The position numbers and the translations under genes were made by a program. From Bagarius yarrelli (Eukaryota; Chordata; Actinopteri; Siluriformes; Sisoridae), in assembly GCA_005784505.1 (NCBI GenBank), contig VCAZ01000008.1, positions 6,249,763 to 6,313,762 of the forward strand: a DNA stretch of 64,000 bases, read 5' to 3'. The notes beneath the pieces are model-generated. The model did no database searches, was not told where the DNA came from, and saw only the letters and a program-made list of their open reading frames with translations. Below are positions 1-12,054 of this stretch, piece by piece. Numbering within the stretch: the stretch's first letter is position 1; the number at the start of each line of letters is the position of its first letter.

Positions 1-2057
1 TCCACCCCACAGCTTTGTTCAATGCTTTTTCACGCTTAAGAGAAAATATTTTTAAATTTATGCAAAAATTATGCAAACCTGCGATCTTGTTTATAGAAAG
101 AAAAATCCTATGCTTTCACAATTCTCCAAATTTATAGATTTTTAACTATATATATATATATATATATTTTATCATTTTAGATATATTTTGGGGTAGGAAA
201 AAGAGCGAAGGGGACTAAGAATGCAAACCAGCGTTTATTTTGAAATGTTGTTTGTCTGGATATATCTCTAACGCATTTGCAAGGAAAGAGTTATATGTTA
301 TATATGTTATGTGATATATGCTGCTTTGTGGCCATTTGGAACACTGGCTGCACCCCAGGCCTCCTCACCCGACACCAGCGGTGATCTTACTAATCCGCTT
401 ATGTCCAAATGAACAAATCCACTCAGCTGCACTCCAATAAGCCTTTAGACTACGGTGAAGGTTATGACTGTACAACCAGTGGCGTACCGTGGCGGGGCCT
501 TCTGTAAGCAAATGTAAATCACATCCACACATCTTACATAGCTCTGTTACAGCTAATGCAGCTATATGCAAACAATGCTCATATTATGCATCACCGACAT
601 TAAATGTCGCTTGAAGCCTCTGTGTTTAAAAAAATTGCTTTGGTGAAGCTGTTCATATTGTCAAAGCCAGAATAATTCTGTGTCCCTTTACTGGCATTGA
701 AAATTAAAGACGGCTCTGTTGTGCTCTGTGCTAGCTGTTAGCCACTCTTAGTTGCAATCTTTAAAATAGCACAGTGTTTTCTGACCTTTGTTAGTGAATT
801 CAGGTTGGGTCCCAATTATTACTTTTGGTCTGCAAAAGTGTGTCTAGAAAAAGATGTTTTCAGTGCATCAGCAACAAGATCTGGTGTAGCGGGGCCAGTA
901 ACTGCAGCTGTCATTTACTTTTATAACATAGAGATTCCTGACAAATGCTGGTGGTAGCACTGGGCTTGAATTAGCTGATGATTCTGTTGCTAATACTTAC
1001 AAATGTAAAAGTTTGTGCTATCTACAGTGTTGCCCCAGACCTTCCTTAATGTAGGATATTTAAGTTTTAACCTCAAAAAAACTAATCATAGGCATTTTTG
1101 GGGGGAATTAACACCACTGGGTATAAAAAGGCTCGATTTCAAGTATATAAGGGTGGGATGTTAAAGTCTGAAAAGCACACGTTTAGTCGTATATTGTACA
1201 AATACATAGTGTGGTTTGATGTGACGATGTCCTCATGCTGATGAAATGCTATGTTCACTCTGAGGAGGGTTAAGTCTAAGCAGCGATGTTTGATATGGGA
1301 TTTATGCTGTAGTACTCACTGCATCTTGCACAGCAGTAATCAATGACACAGTCGCCATTCTAAATCCTGCTCTAATACACAGCCCTCCATTGTCAGTCCT
1401 GTCTTTTGAAAATCCCTGTAAACTGTTCAATAACTTGAATTCCTTTCTTCATGCTGCGTTTTTGCTTTAAGGCTTTTTAGTTCAGTATCTAGAGATAAAA
1501 CGCTTTATATAATCGCTGGAAATCGATGGCAGCGTAATAAGATTAGACAGGATCTTTTTTTTTAATAGGAGGAATTTGTTTACAATTAATATTACACATG
1601 AAGGCAGTGTGACACGCCACTTGATGTACAGGTACTTGATTAGATGCCTGTTGTCAATACCACTGATAAAGCTGCCTTTGGTGATCATCAGTCATACCTT
1701 CTGTCTGGGGTTTAGAACAGCTCAGGTGGCATCTGAGGAATAATGTACACAGCTGTGGCTCATTCCTACAGTACGTAGCTGAGCACACAGAGTATTAGCA
1801 GGATGCCGATGCACCTGTGTTTGCACTGTGTATAGTATTAGCATTCACATGTTGTGACTCTATAGTGGCTTTTAAAACCAACCCCCTTCAGTGGCTGCTA
1901 CCAAAAAATTGGTGGAAATTTGAATCTTCTGTAGTCACCAAACTCAATATTTGAAGAATCTCTCTGCAGTATGTGCACATCTGGATGTGAGCAGCATTCC
2001 ATTTCTCTACATTTTCTCATATTTGTTGTTTCTTCTCTCACTTACGATTGAAGCATT

Positions 2058-2222
2058 TGGCAGACGCCCTTATTCAGAGCAACTTACATTTTTAACCCCT
2101 TTATACTACTGAGCAGGTGAGGGTTAAGGGCCTTGCTCAGGGGCCCGGCGGTGGCAGTGTTGTGGTGCTGGGAATCAAACCCTGATCTTTCAATTTGTGG
2201 TCCTTTACCTTTTCCACTGCAC
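2058..2222 (-). repeat. tRNA-derived SINE copy (family A), reverse orientation
   Basis: It reads as the reverse complement of the family A consensus visible elsewhere in the window. The tail (tttggcagacgcccttat...) comes first, then the body (ttaagggccttgctcagggg), then a decayed tRNA-like head. Confidence 0.7.
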
Positions 2223-2999
2223 TTTATTATATCTCTACCATTTGGAATCAACCCTAAAACATGACGCTGCCACCACCACGCTTCACCATAGTGGCAATAT
2301 TACCTAGATTTTTCCAAATGAAGAACAGCACAAATAGTTTAAATTTTGTTAGAATCTTTTCCTTATGCTGTCTAACCCTAGATCTGATCATTTATTTAAT
2401 ATGCACTTGTTGTCTTTGTACTTTTTAACAACAAATGTAAGCGAAATTTACAAGCAAAATCCAGGGCATACTTGAGCATAAAAAAATCATGTTCCAGTAT
2501 TTTCCCAGGATTCTTTAAAAAAAGAGCTTCAAACAAAAGTTGTCCTTACTTGTTTGATACATCTAGAGTTAAATGTCAGAAGATAAGATCTGAAATTCTG
2601 ATGTATTGTCACAAATTTATTTTACAAATTGAATCTCTTTAATGTATTGCAAATATCAATTCCAGTACAAATGGGAATGTAAGTATCAGAGGTTTCGCTA
2701 GCAATTTTGGGTCCTATGAAAGAATATGGGGTTGGGCTCCCTACCACCCCCATTCCGCACTAAAACTACTAAAAAAAACAGACTTCTGGGGGCCCCAAAG
2801 TGCTTGGGCCTTTACAATTGTCCTAACTTTTCCCCTCTTAGTGGCACCCTAGTGTGTGTATGATTATTAGATTTTATAGGGTCATATACCCGAAATTTGA
2901 ATACGAATGACTCTCTTCTACATAAAATGCTGTCAAATATGACTTGCTGATCTTCTACAGCTAAAAAAAAAAAAACTTGTGCTCAACAGTTTTCTCCGA

Positions 3000-4950
3000 G
3001 CAAATATCTCATAAACAATAAAGCCAGACAGCACACTGGAGCCTGGCGGCTTGGTTCTTTTACTATGACTTGTGAACCAAAGCTTCAGCATACCACAGGG
3101 AAAAGTACACTATTATAAATCAAACCCCGGCAGAACTGACTGGACTGGTAACATTCATCATCAAATTGATCTACAGCTCTCAGCAATGCTGACCCACACA
3201 CGACCTCTCAGCAGTGAAAGACATGGCACCATGCCTTTGACAGCTGCCTTTGGGGACCGACCACTAACACTGGCTCAGTGCGGAATGGCTAGTGGTTTAT
3301 AAAAACACCTTACATCTGGCAGAAATGCTATATAGTAAAAAGAAATATAGATCAAATCTCAGAGCAGTTTTGAATGATGGCCGGATTGTGGGTTGATCAG
3401 CTTTGCTTGAAAATATCTTGTGCACAATATGGGGTTTCTGGGATCCACATTCATAGTCAGCCAGGTGCCGTTTAGGTAAAATATGGTTACATTTTTTTAA
3501 AGGTATATTATCAGAAGGACAAACTGCAGCAGTGTCCAAAAGATTTTCCAAGGTTGCTTCAAAATATCCTTTGAACATCTGGAAAATGTGACAAATTCCA
3601 TCCGAAACTACCTGTGGCACTTTGGTTAAAGGGAATTGTAAATTGTCACTCTTTAGATGATGCCTGTATTGAACACATTCATAAATTGCTCTCTTTTATA
3701 AACACAAGCTTAAAGCTTTTCTCTTCCCACTAACAAAATTGAATTTGCCCGCAAACCAATGTCAGACCTTTAGACATGCGTGTAATTTGCATGCGGATTA
3801 ATTATCCTCCCCTAAATCCTGTAAGAAAGTCCCTATTATCACTGCCAATTGGTTCCCCATGTACCTTCAAAAGCTCTTCATCTGGAGAAGGAGAAGGAGC
3901 CCAAGATTAGGTTAGAGCTCCTATTATGCAGCAAAATATTCAAATCCACTACCTCTGTGATTTGGGAGTTCATGTGCGGGTGAGGGAGAGGGTCTTATCC
4001 TTGACAATGAATAACACTTTTATTGACAGTCAGCGCTGACAAGAAACGACCACAGCAGCTTTAAAGGCAAAATAAAAGCTCGGTGCCGGAGGAGGAGAAA
4101 GCTCTCCGATCGCTCATTTGCTGAATATACATAACCACTGCGTTATTTCTGGATCTAGCTACCTGTCCCAAATTTCTGGTCCCGCCACGTGCCTTCTAAC
4201 GCGGGTCGCTTACTTTCTAATGTTGCGAGTTGTCTAATTTCTTCTGGATAAATGCCCTGAAATGAAATTAGAATTCCCCGGCCACTTCCTTGCTTCTCTC
4301 TATTGAATTATGGTGGTGCGGTAATTGACTGAGATTGCAAAGGGAAAATCAAACAGCACAGGCTGGCTCGCCGCTCCACCGGTCCCTCCCACTCTTTATT
4401 TCATCCCTCCATCCCTTTGGCCCCAGGGAGGAAGAAGAAGACAAGTAGCTTTAATATCAGTGAGTCTCAGCCCAGGGCCTGTCTGCGCTTCTCAGACGAG
4501 CTCTGGCAGCGAAAGTGTTCAGTAGCGACGACTTGCATTTGAGCTCATTGAGAATGATTTAAACACATCTATACTGAGCTTCTCACTTAACCAAAGATCA
4601 TATTTACAGATCGCCCTCTTTTGCCAGCGACAATAGATCCCGCCAATGGCGTCCTCTCTGCTATCCACAACACTTAGTGTCTGCTAAGAGCCACATTCCC
4701 TTTCGCACATTGAATAATGGTGCTGTTAGCGAAAGCAATACTGAACCCAGCTGCTGGTTTGCAGAATTCAGGGTATTTCACATTCGATGGAATGATATTC
4801 TTCAGTAGGGTAAAGCTTCATTTTTTAAAATGGCGTCCAGCCATCTTTCGATCTTCGCATCTATTCAGTGAACAGATGTGGAATAAATTTTATGGATGTA
4901 CTACAGCTGCTCACAGGCAGCGTCTGTGGCACAGTGATACCCTGAATATA
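3000..4950. other. Candidate conserved noncoding cluster in the RARB intron
   Basis: Nearly 2 kb of high-complexity sequence without recognisable repeats or long credible ORFs. It holds homeodomain-like AT cores such as ggattaattatcc (about 3795) and ggtaattgactgag (about 4319). Developmental nuclear-receptor introns often carry conserved enhancers. Conservation cannot be seen from one sequence, so this is only a candidate. Confidence 0.3.
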
Positions 4951-5067
4951 CTGAAATCGTCTGGGGTCCCGAAAGCTTTAAAAAAAACGGAACCAATTAA
5001 AGTTTAACTTCAAAGTAATTAACATGATTAATGGTTAAAAAACGAGTTTTATAGTACAGCACAAGGT

Positions 5068-5840
5068 TAGAGGAATATGCTTCTCTCTCTCTTTCTCTCT
5101 CTTTTCACTCTCTCACCTTTTCAATCTCTTTCTTTCCTTCTCTATTTTTCTCTCTCTCGTTATCTCTCTTTCTTACTCTGTCTCTCTCTTATTTTCTCTC
5201 TCTCGTGTTCTCTTGTTCTCTTTCTTTTTCTCTCTCGTTCTCGCTCTTACTTTGTCTCTCAATCTTTTTCTTATTTTGTCTCTCTCAATCTGTTTTTCTC
5301 GTTCTCTCTCTCTCTGTCATTCTCTTTTTCTCTCATTCTCTCTCGTTCTCCCATTCACTTTCTTTCTTAATTTTTCTCGCCCTCTATATTTCTTTCTCTC
5401 TTGCTCTCTCTCTCCCTTGTTCTCTCTTACTCTGTCTCTCTCAATCTCTTTCTCCCTCTCTCCCTCTCTCTCTCCCTTGTTCTCTCTCTAACTCTGTCTC
5501 TCTCAATCTCTTTCTCCCTCTCTCCCTCTCTCTCTCTCCCTTGTTCTCTCTCTTACTCTGTCTCTCTCAATCTCTTTCTCCCTCTCTCCCTCTCTCTCTC
5601 TCCCTTGTTCTCTCTCTTACTCTGTCTCTCTCAATCTCTTTCTCCCTCTCTCCCTCTCTCTCTCTCCCTTGTTCTCTCTCTTACTCTGTCTCTCTCAATC
5701 TCTTTCTCCCTCTCTCTCTCTCTCTCTCTCTATTACTTTGTCTCTTTCTCTTGTTCTCTCTATTTCTCTCTTCCTTCGTTCTTTCTCTCTCTCTCTCTCA
5801 TTTTCTTGTTCGTTCTCTCTCTCTCTTGCTCGCACTCTGT
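5068..5840 (+). repeat. Long CT-rich tract with a 64-bp higher-order repeat
   Basis: Almost pure pyrimidine on this strand. From about 5414 to 5720 a unit of roughly 64 bp recurs about five times; each starts near cccttgttctctctcttac and continues with ctgtctctctcaatctct. All reading frames give Ser/Leu/Phe-rich low-complexity peptides, so nothing is coding. Confidence 0.9.
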
Positions 5841-6891
5841 GCTTTTGCTGTACAGACTCATGTCGTGTAGCTGGTGCCGGAGCTCACTGAGTCGGAACAG
5901 ATGCGCTATTTAATGTAAACTGTTGGAAAACAAACAAATTGGCATCAGCTGCTCAGCCCATGGCCTTAATGAGCAGATTGCAGGAGTGGAGTGGAGCGCC
6001 GCAGTGCCATGTCTCACTTAATGTAGCACTTAGCCTGACTGTCTTCATTCCGCTTTCCCTTTGAGCCCGGCTGCCTCCTTCTCTTTTCTGTACTTTTCTT
6101 GTATCTCATTCTCTGTAAATTGATGTGAATTCTCTGTATTTTATAGAGCAAACAGGCACTGTAAAAAAAAAACGAGAGATTTTTATCACACTCATTCCCT
6201 TGATCCTTTTTAGTTCAATGTATTACGGCTTTTTTTTGTTTGTTTTTTTAAGAAAAAAGAAATCTACCAAATCCAAAAAAAATTACAGAAATAACAGAGC
6301 AATTTGGTACCATTTATAATATATAACTTCCTTAATAAAGCCGAATTTGGTGGGGTTTTAATATTATAATTATTATAGTAATATTACAGTTATGTTTTTG
6401 ATTTTACATAATGCTCAAAATGAACATGAATTGAGTACAGTTATAAACGGTTTTATCTGATAGACCAAACATTTAATCTGGATTAATCTGGCCTTTAAAA
6501 TAAGAGCCAGTTTGTAGAACATCTAGTGTCTTAAAGAAGATAAAGAATATAAGTCACATGGTGCCAGAGCACGTGTTTGTGTTCAATCAATTAATCAATC
6601 AATATGAATCAACTAATTAATTAATAAATCAATTAATTAACCAAATAATATTTAACAAGATACAAATATCTAATCCCAACCCACACGTCTCCTATGCTAC
6701 CCCTCTCCTTCTCTCTTTAATTAAGAGTGTATGAGTGTCTCCTCGTCCCTGTAGATCTGCTCTGTGAGGTTTATATAAAAACATCTCTATTCTATCTCCC
6801 CCTCAGTCTCGCTGTCACAGCTCTGTCAGGATCTGCGATATGTGGGCTTCAATCAAATCACTGCACAGCGCTCTGCCTGCCAGAGTAAACA

Positions 6892-6941
6892 AACACACAC
6901 ACACACACGTGTACACGCTCACACACACACACACACACACA
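6892..6941 (+). repeat. CA microsatellite, interrupted
   Basis: Two CA runs separated by a short gtgtacacgctc interruption, in the RARB intron. Confidence 0.9.
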
Positions 6942-7739
6942 AACATTTGTGCACACAAACCTGCTTCATTAGAGCTATTCAGTTCAGCAGTCTTATGACA
7001 GCTTTGCCAAAACACTTTTTTCTATAGAATTGTGCTGGAAAATACAGTAGCAGGTGAAGGTTAAGGAAAAATATCCAAACAATATTTGCTAAATATTTTT
7101 ACATTCAGGAGTAAAAGTATAGCTTGGCATCACAAAGATGCTGCTTTTCCTTATTATTACATTCTCGTTATAAGCTTTTCTTATAATATAATCCACATAA
7201 GAACTACATACACAACACATTTTAAACACATTTTCTATACCTGCTCCTCCTCCCTACATGTGTTTGGGGGACGTCTGAGGCCACCAGAGAACCCGGATCT
7301 CACATAAACACAGGAGGAGTATCGCACTCCCCTCACATGGCTGTATGTGCTGTTATTATGATCTTTGGCTTAAAGAGTGCTAAATTATTAAAACATTCTA
7401 TTTAAATCTATTTCTCATGGGGTTTTAAACCGCATAAGTTTAACCTAGTTTGGGTTGGGTTTTTGTTTGGTGATAATTTTCCAACATTATAAGATTAATA
7501 AGTGACTAAGGCGAAATGATGACATGAGAATAAATCCTGCTGTAAATGTTGTTATGGGTTAATAAATTTTCTTAAAATCAGATTTTACTCACTATCACCA
7601 GAGTTTATTTTATATTTTAATCTGTACTACTAATAAAAAAAAGCTGGGCTAATTTATTCGGCAATTTATTCTATTTATTTATTTATTTTAAGTGTGTTTT
7701 TTTTTCCAAAAGCATGCTCAAGTTGTGTAAAAAATGCAA

Positions 7740-7960
7740 AGCAGTGTTAATTTTTGACCAGTTCGATGAAAACACTTTTTTGGGGTTTTTTTTTTGGTTT
7801 TGAGGTTCACAGTCACAGATTTGCTAATTCTGCCAAAAACAAAAACAAGCAAACACCAAGAAATGGTGATGCAATCAGTTCTAAACAGAAGAGCAAAAAC
7901 TTCTTTGAGTGCATTTATATGGAAATCAGGTTCTCATATGTGATTTCCATTAAATTAATC
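7740..7960 (+). repeat. Dispersed intronic repeat, copy 1 (upstream of RARB exon)
   Basis: It shares ordered blocks with 10310-10510, including ccaaaaacaaaaacaagc, a block ending in gagcaaaaact, gtgcatttatatggaaat and tgtgatttccat. The family is not recognised. It lies just upstream of the RARB exon at 8098. Confidence 0.6.
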
Positions 7961-8065
7961 TGAAGCTCTTTAGCGAATACTGTGAACACGTATTTCACGT
8001 GTGTAGACGAAGACCAATGTAATGGAACATCTTCCTGACTGTGTCTGTGTTTATACACGTTTACA

Positions 8066-8088
8066 TGTGTGTGTGTGTGTGTGTGTGT
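8066..8088 (+). repeat. TG microsatellite abutting a RARB splice acceptor
   Basis: A TG run ends 9 bases before the exon at 8098. It occupies the position where a polypyrimidine tract would normally sit; only tatgctctag separates it from the exon. Confidence 0.9.
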
Positions 8089-8097
8089 ATGCTCTAG

Positions 8098-8274
8098 AAC
8101 TCGAGCGCTGACCACCGTGTGCGTCTGGATCTGGGGCTGTGGGATAAGTTCAGCGAGCTGGCCACCAAATGCATTATTAAAATCGTGGAGTTTGCCAAAC
8201 GTGTGCCGGGTTTCACTGGACTTACGATCGCTGATCAGATCACACTGCTCAAAGCCGCTTGCCTGGACATACTG
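8098..8274 (+). CDS. rarb: rarb ligand-binding-domain exon (helices 3-5)
   Basis: The acceptor ctctag precedes codons for NSSADHRV; the exon ends LKAACLDIL before donor gtgagt. It holds the nuclear-receptor signature around FTGLTIADQITLLKAA. Phase 0 at both ends. Confidence 0.96.
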
Positions 8275-10658
8275 GTGAGTGTTTCACCAACATTTCCATT
8301 CTGTTACTCATTGCATCAGTTACATCCTGAAGCTATACACTCTGTAAGACATAAGTCCCAGGTGGTCACTTATACTTTAAAAGCTATTGAATGTAAAGAG
8401 TTAAAAAGGAAATAAATTGTCTTATGGATGTTTCACACAATGTATGACATCTTATTCCAAAAATGAAGCCTTGTTTATGGCAACAGTGTATGTGGACAAA
8501 AATAGATAACACTTTGTATTAAATGTGTAAGACAGAAGCCGAAAATATTTTTAATAATAGCTGTTATGTCCTGCAAAAATAAGTGTTAGAATTTACACTC
8601 CTCTGACGGTAGACGCCTCATTAAAGAAAAGAGCTGACTGTTGTGTAAAAGAAATAAAATACCTCAGGTCATGCTGTTACCAGAAAAACCATCACCACCA
8701 GGGTGATAACTGTAACCATCACCAGCATCAGATTACAAATTACCCTATTTATTAAGTAATTAAGTAATAAGTAGTGTAACATTTTAATTATCTTATAAAT
8801 AATAAAGTTACTGATTACATTTGATTAATTTTAGATTCTTCTTGGTGGGTTTTTTTCACATTGACTTAATTTACTACATCATTTTTTATTATACTTAAAC
8901 GAGTAATATATATCTCAAAACTAAAGAGTCTGTTATCATTTTTGTACAATCACAATACCAACAAAATCTATATGCCTATTTTAACTATACGTATATAGCT
9001 TTCATACCTGCAGATGCTTCCTCAGGTTTGACACTGAAGCCTTTGGTGAAGCCTATTTTCACATTTCCAGCACTAAAACACTTTTTTTTATCACTCGCCA
9101 TTGTCAGGTCTCAGTCAGGCTCGCCGGGTGCGTTACCCTGCTGGTCCATCGGAGGGCAACAGTTGTTGTTTTAGATTTAGACTATGTCCTCCATGTTTGT
9201 TTATGTTGTCTCTCTCTCTTGTCATTGGTTGTTTGTTTCCTCGTTGTGTTCAGGTGTTTTTCATTTAAGTTAAGAGATATCTTTTGTTGTACCACTGAGT
9301 TTGTGGTGATAGCTGTGGTCAAGTCTAGCCTAGCCTAGCTTAGCCTAGCCTTTCCTTTGTTTATTGTTTTATTCACTTTGTATTTAAAAAGCTGTTCTTG
9401 GGTTCAAAACTGCTCACTTTTTCAGTGAATTGCTACAGAGAACAATATCTCACAAAGGACAAGGAAACAAAAGGGATATATATAGTATATATAATGTTGT
9501 ATAACTGTAACGAATTACTATTACAATTATTTTGGTAATTAAATTATGTAACTAGCTACTCCACAATGCCGGACTTGTAATAAAAAGGTCAAAATTAGTT
9601 TTTGTAACTTTATAAGTAAAAACAGATAGAAATTACCAGGGCTGAGCAGGATGAGAGTATATATTGTTAGTGCGAAATAAACTGTCAACCGTAATAGTGC
9701 CTGACCCATCAGGAAAAGGAAAGTGTAACGGAAAAGGGGGACATAAAGTAATTAGGGTTATGATTATTGTCAAAAGATTTTAGCTCTAAAGTCAAGTTAC
9801 TTTATGTGATAATGAATTTCTTCTGAGTTTTTCAAACCGTAAATCTGTAATATTAATTATATTCCTTGCTATTGTATATTACCATATATATATTCATGTT
9901 TATAAAAATATGTAAAGCTAGTTAACAGTTGGTTAAAACTTTGACCATTTAGCATCACATTGTTGCTTAGAGGCAAGTGACAAAAAACAAAATGGAGGAT
10001 AGTTTGTCATGTTTGTGAATAAATAAATAGTCATTTAGTGGAATGACGATTACATGATCTCACTTCCTGAATTATTTTTTTTTCTTCTACTTACCATCGC
10101 CAGAGTTTAACCAATTTATTTCTAAACAAAATGTTTTATTCTAGCATACTAGGCTAGTTAATATTACCTATACTAGCTACAACGTTGCAAATCAGCACAC
10201 AAAGATGAAATGATGAAATACATCAATTTTATTAGTAGTTTTTATTGTTGATGTGCTCAAAATTTAACTAAGACAAGTTTTAGGTTTTTGCCAGTTTTGA
10301 TGTTTTTCTTCAATTTTCTTTTGCCAAAAACAGAAACAAGCTGTCAAATAATGATTCGTCTCCCCTGCCCCTCTCACTTAGTGAAATGTTTAAAGCAGAC
10401 ACAGAAAACACCAGAAAATGGGTATGCAAATGCATCAAAACAAAGGGAGCAAAAACTTTGTGCATTTATATGGAAATGTTGTTTTCATGTGTGATTTCCA
10501 TGAATTTTTTTACCAAAACAGAATTGTGGTGTAAAAGACCTCGACGCCTGTTTCCGCTGCAACCGTGTGGACTTTGTAGTCGCCTGATCTGTTTACGCTT
10601 CTGTTTGTTTTATGGTGCGGCTGTAAAAAAACAGCATTTTGAGTGTGAGGCCCTCTGG

Positions 10659-10695
<37 letters not shown>

Positions 10696-12004
10696 ACTGA
10701 GCTCAGGTTACCGTGGTAATGAGCATGATGGAGGAAGCAGTGAAGCTTCTTACAGTAGAACTGGAGGGAAAGATAGAGCGAGCGAGGGAGCAGGATCGCC
10801 ACTGATTTAATTAGCACTTCCCCGGAGGAAAAACAGATGAAGGGACAGTGGGACGGAGAGCAAGAGAAAAGAAACTCATCCTATCTTCTTTTTAACATTT
10901 TTCTGTCTTTGTTGCTTTGGCTGCTTTGAAAAAATCTAAGTGGTAAACATGAGTTTAGCAACAGCCTTTTTGTGGTTTTGATTAGCTCATAAAAAGGATC
11001 TGGATTAATAATTAACCCTGAGTAAAGTATGTGCAGTGTGAAACGTAAAGCATGATAAGCCCTGATTGTGTTGAAGTGGTGGCTCATGGTTAAGGTGTTG
11101 GACTAATAACCTGAAGATTGTGGGTTCGATTCCCAGTTCCACCAAGCCACCACTGCTGGGCCCCTGAGCAAGGCCCTTAACCCTCAGTTGTATAAATGAT
11201 ACCAATGTAAGTCGCTCTGGATAAGAGCGTCTGCCAAATGCCGTAAATGTTGACGTGAGGTTTTTCTAATGACCCAGGTGTAAATATTCCAAGTGTGAAA
11301 AGCTCTGAAGGGTTTTAGATCTATTAGAGATGTATTAGAGATAGTCCAGATTTAACCAGCATAAAAAATTCATGAATCCTTCTGTTTATTTACTCGAATC
11401 AGTTCAGTACTAAATTATCTTCTTGCTACCAACAACATAGATAAATACATAATAAAATGACATCATTCAGTTTAAACTAGTTGTTAACTAGTAACTGTAA
11501 GAACTACTCGCTGACAGATTTGTTAATGAAACTTCCTGCATAGTCAAAAACATAAGAGACTCAAAGTTGCAAGTATTGATTCATCTGAATCGTAGAATCC
11601 AATGGATTTCAGCACCCGGATCAGTGAGCCTAAGGATTCTGTGGATTCCAAGCATTCCGCTCATACCCTTTGGTGAAAGGAATCATGGAAAAAGCAGGCA
11701 GAATCTCTGCTGAACCAAGTGACTGAAGGAAATCTGATTCTGATTCATTCAGTAAGTGATTCAGAAGGATTCGAATCTGTAAACGGATTCGGATTTCTTA
11801 TCTACTGGTGCAAGTTAAACGGCTTTGGTCATGTGACCAATTATACCACGCATAAAAAGTAGATTTTTGTTTTTGTTTCATACACATGCAAAGAGAACAA
11901 ACACACACACACACACACACACAGATAGCCCAACACCACCTTGTCCTCTGTGATGACTGTTTACTGTGGGTTGAGAAGTTTGGCGTTAAAGAGATGATAA
12001 AGAA

Positions 12005-12054
<50 letters not shown>

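Larger units (their letters stand above)
1..8097 (+). other. RARB intron upstream of the first ligand-binding-domain exon in the window
   Basis: No exon could be supported here on either strand. The preceding RAR exons (DNA-binding domain and hinge) should lie upstream, and none of their conserved residues is seen, so the whole stretch is read as intron. It contains a SINE fragment near 2.06-2.22 kb, long unique-looking sequence between about 3.0 and 5.0 kb, a CT tract at 5.07-5.84 kb, a CA repeat at 6.9 kb and one copy of a dispersed repeat at 7.74-7.96 kb. The intron assignment is inference. Confidence 0.75.

Noticed and set aside
365..571. 68-codon minus-strand ORF with a protein-like composition
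   Set aside because: No family resemblance, no splice context, and it lies in a RARB intron.
5077..5913. Several long Ser/Leu-rich ORFs on the plus strand
   Set aside because: They are translations of the CT repeat in all three frames.
11076..11150. Possible tRNA gene (A and B box-like motifs)
   Set aside because: It continues into a SINE body and tail shared by many copies, so it is a SINE head and not a functional tRNA.
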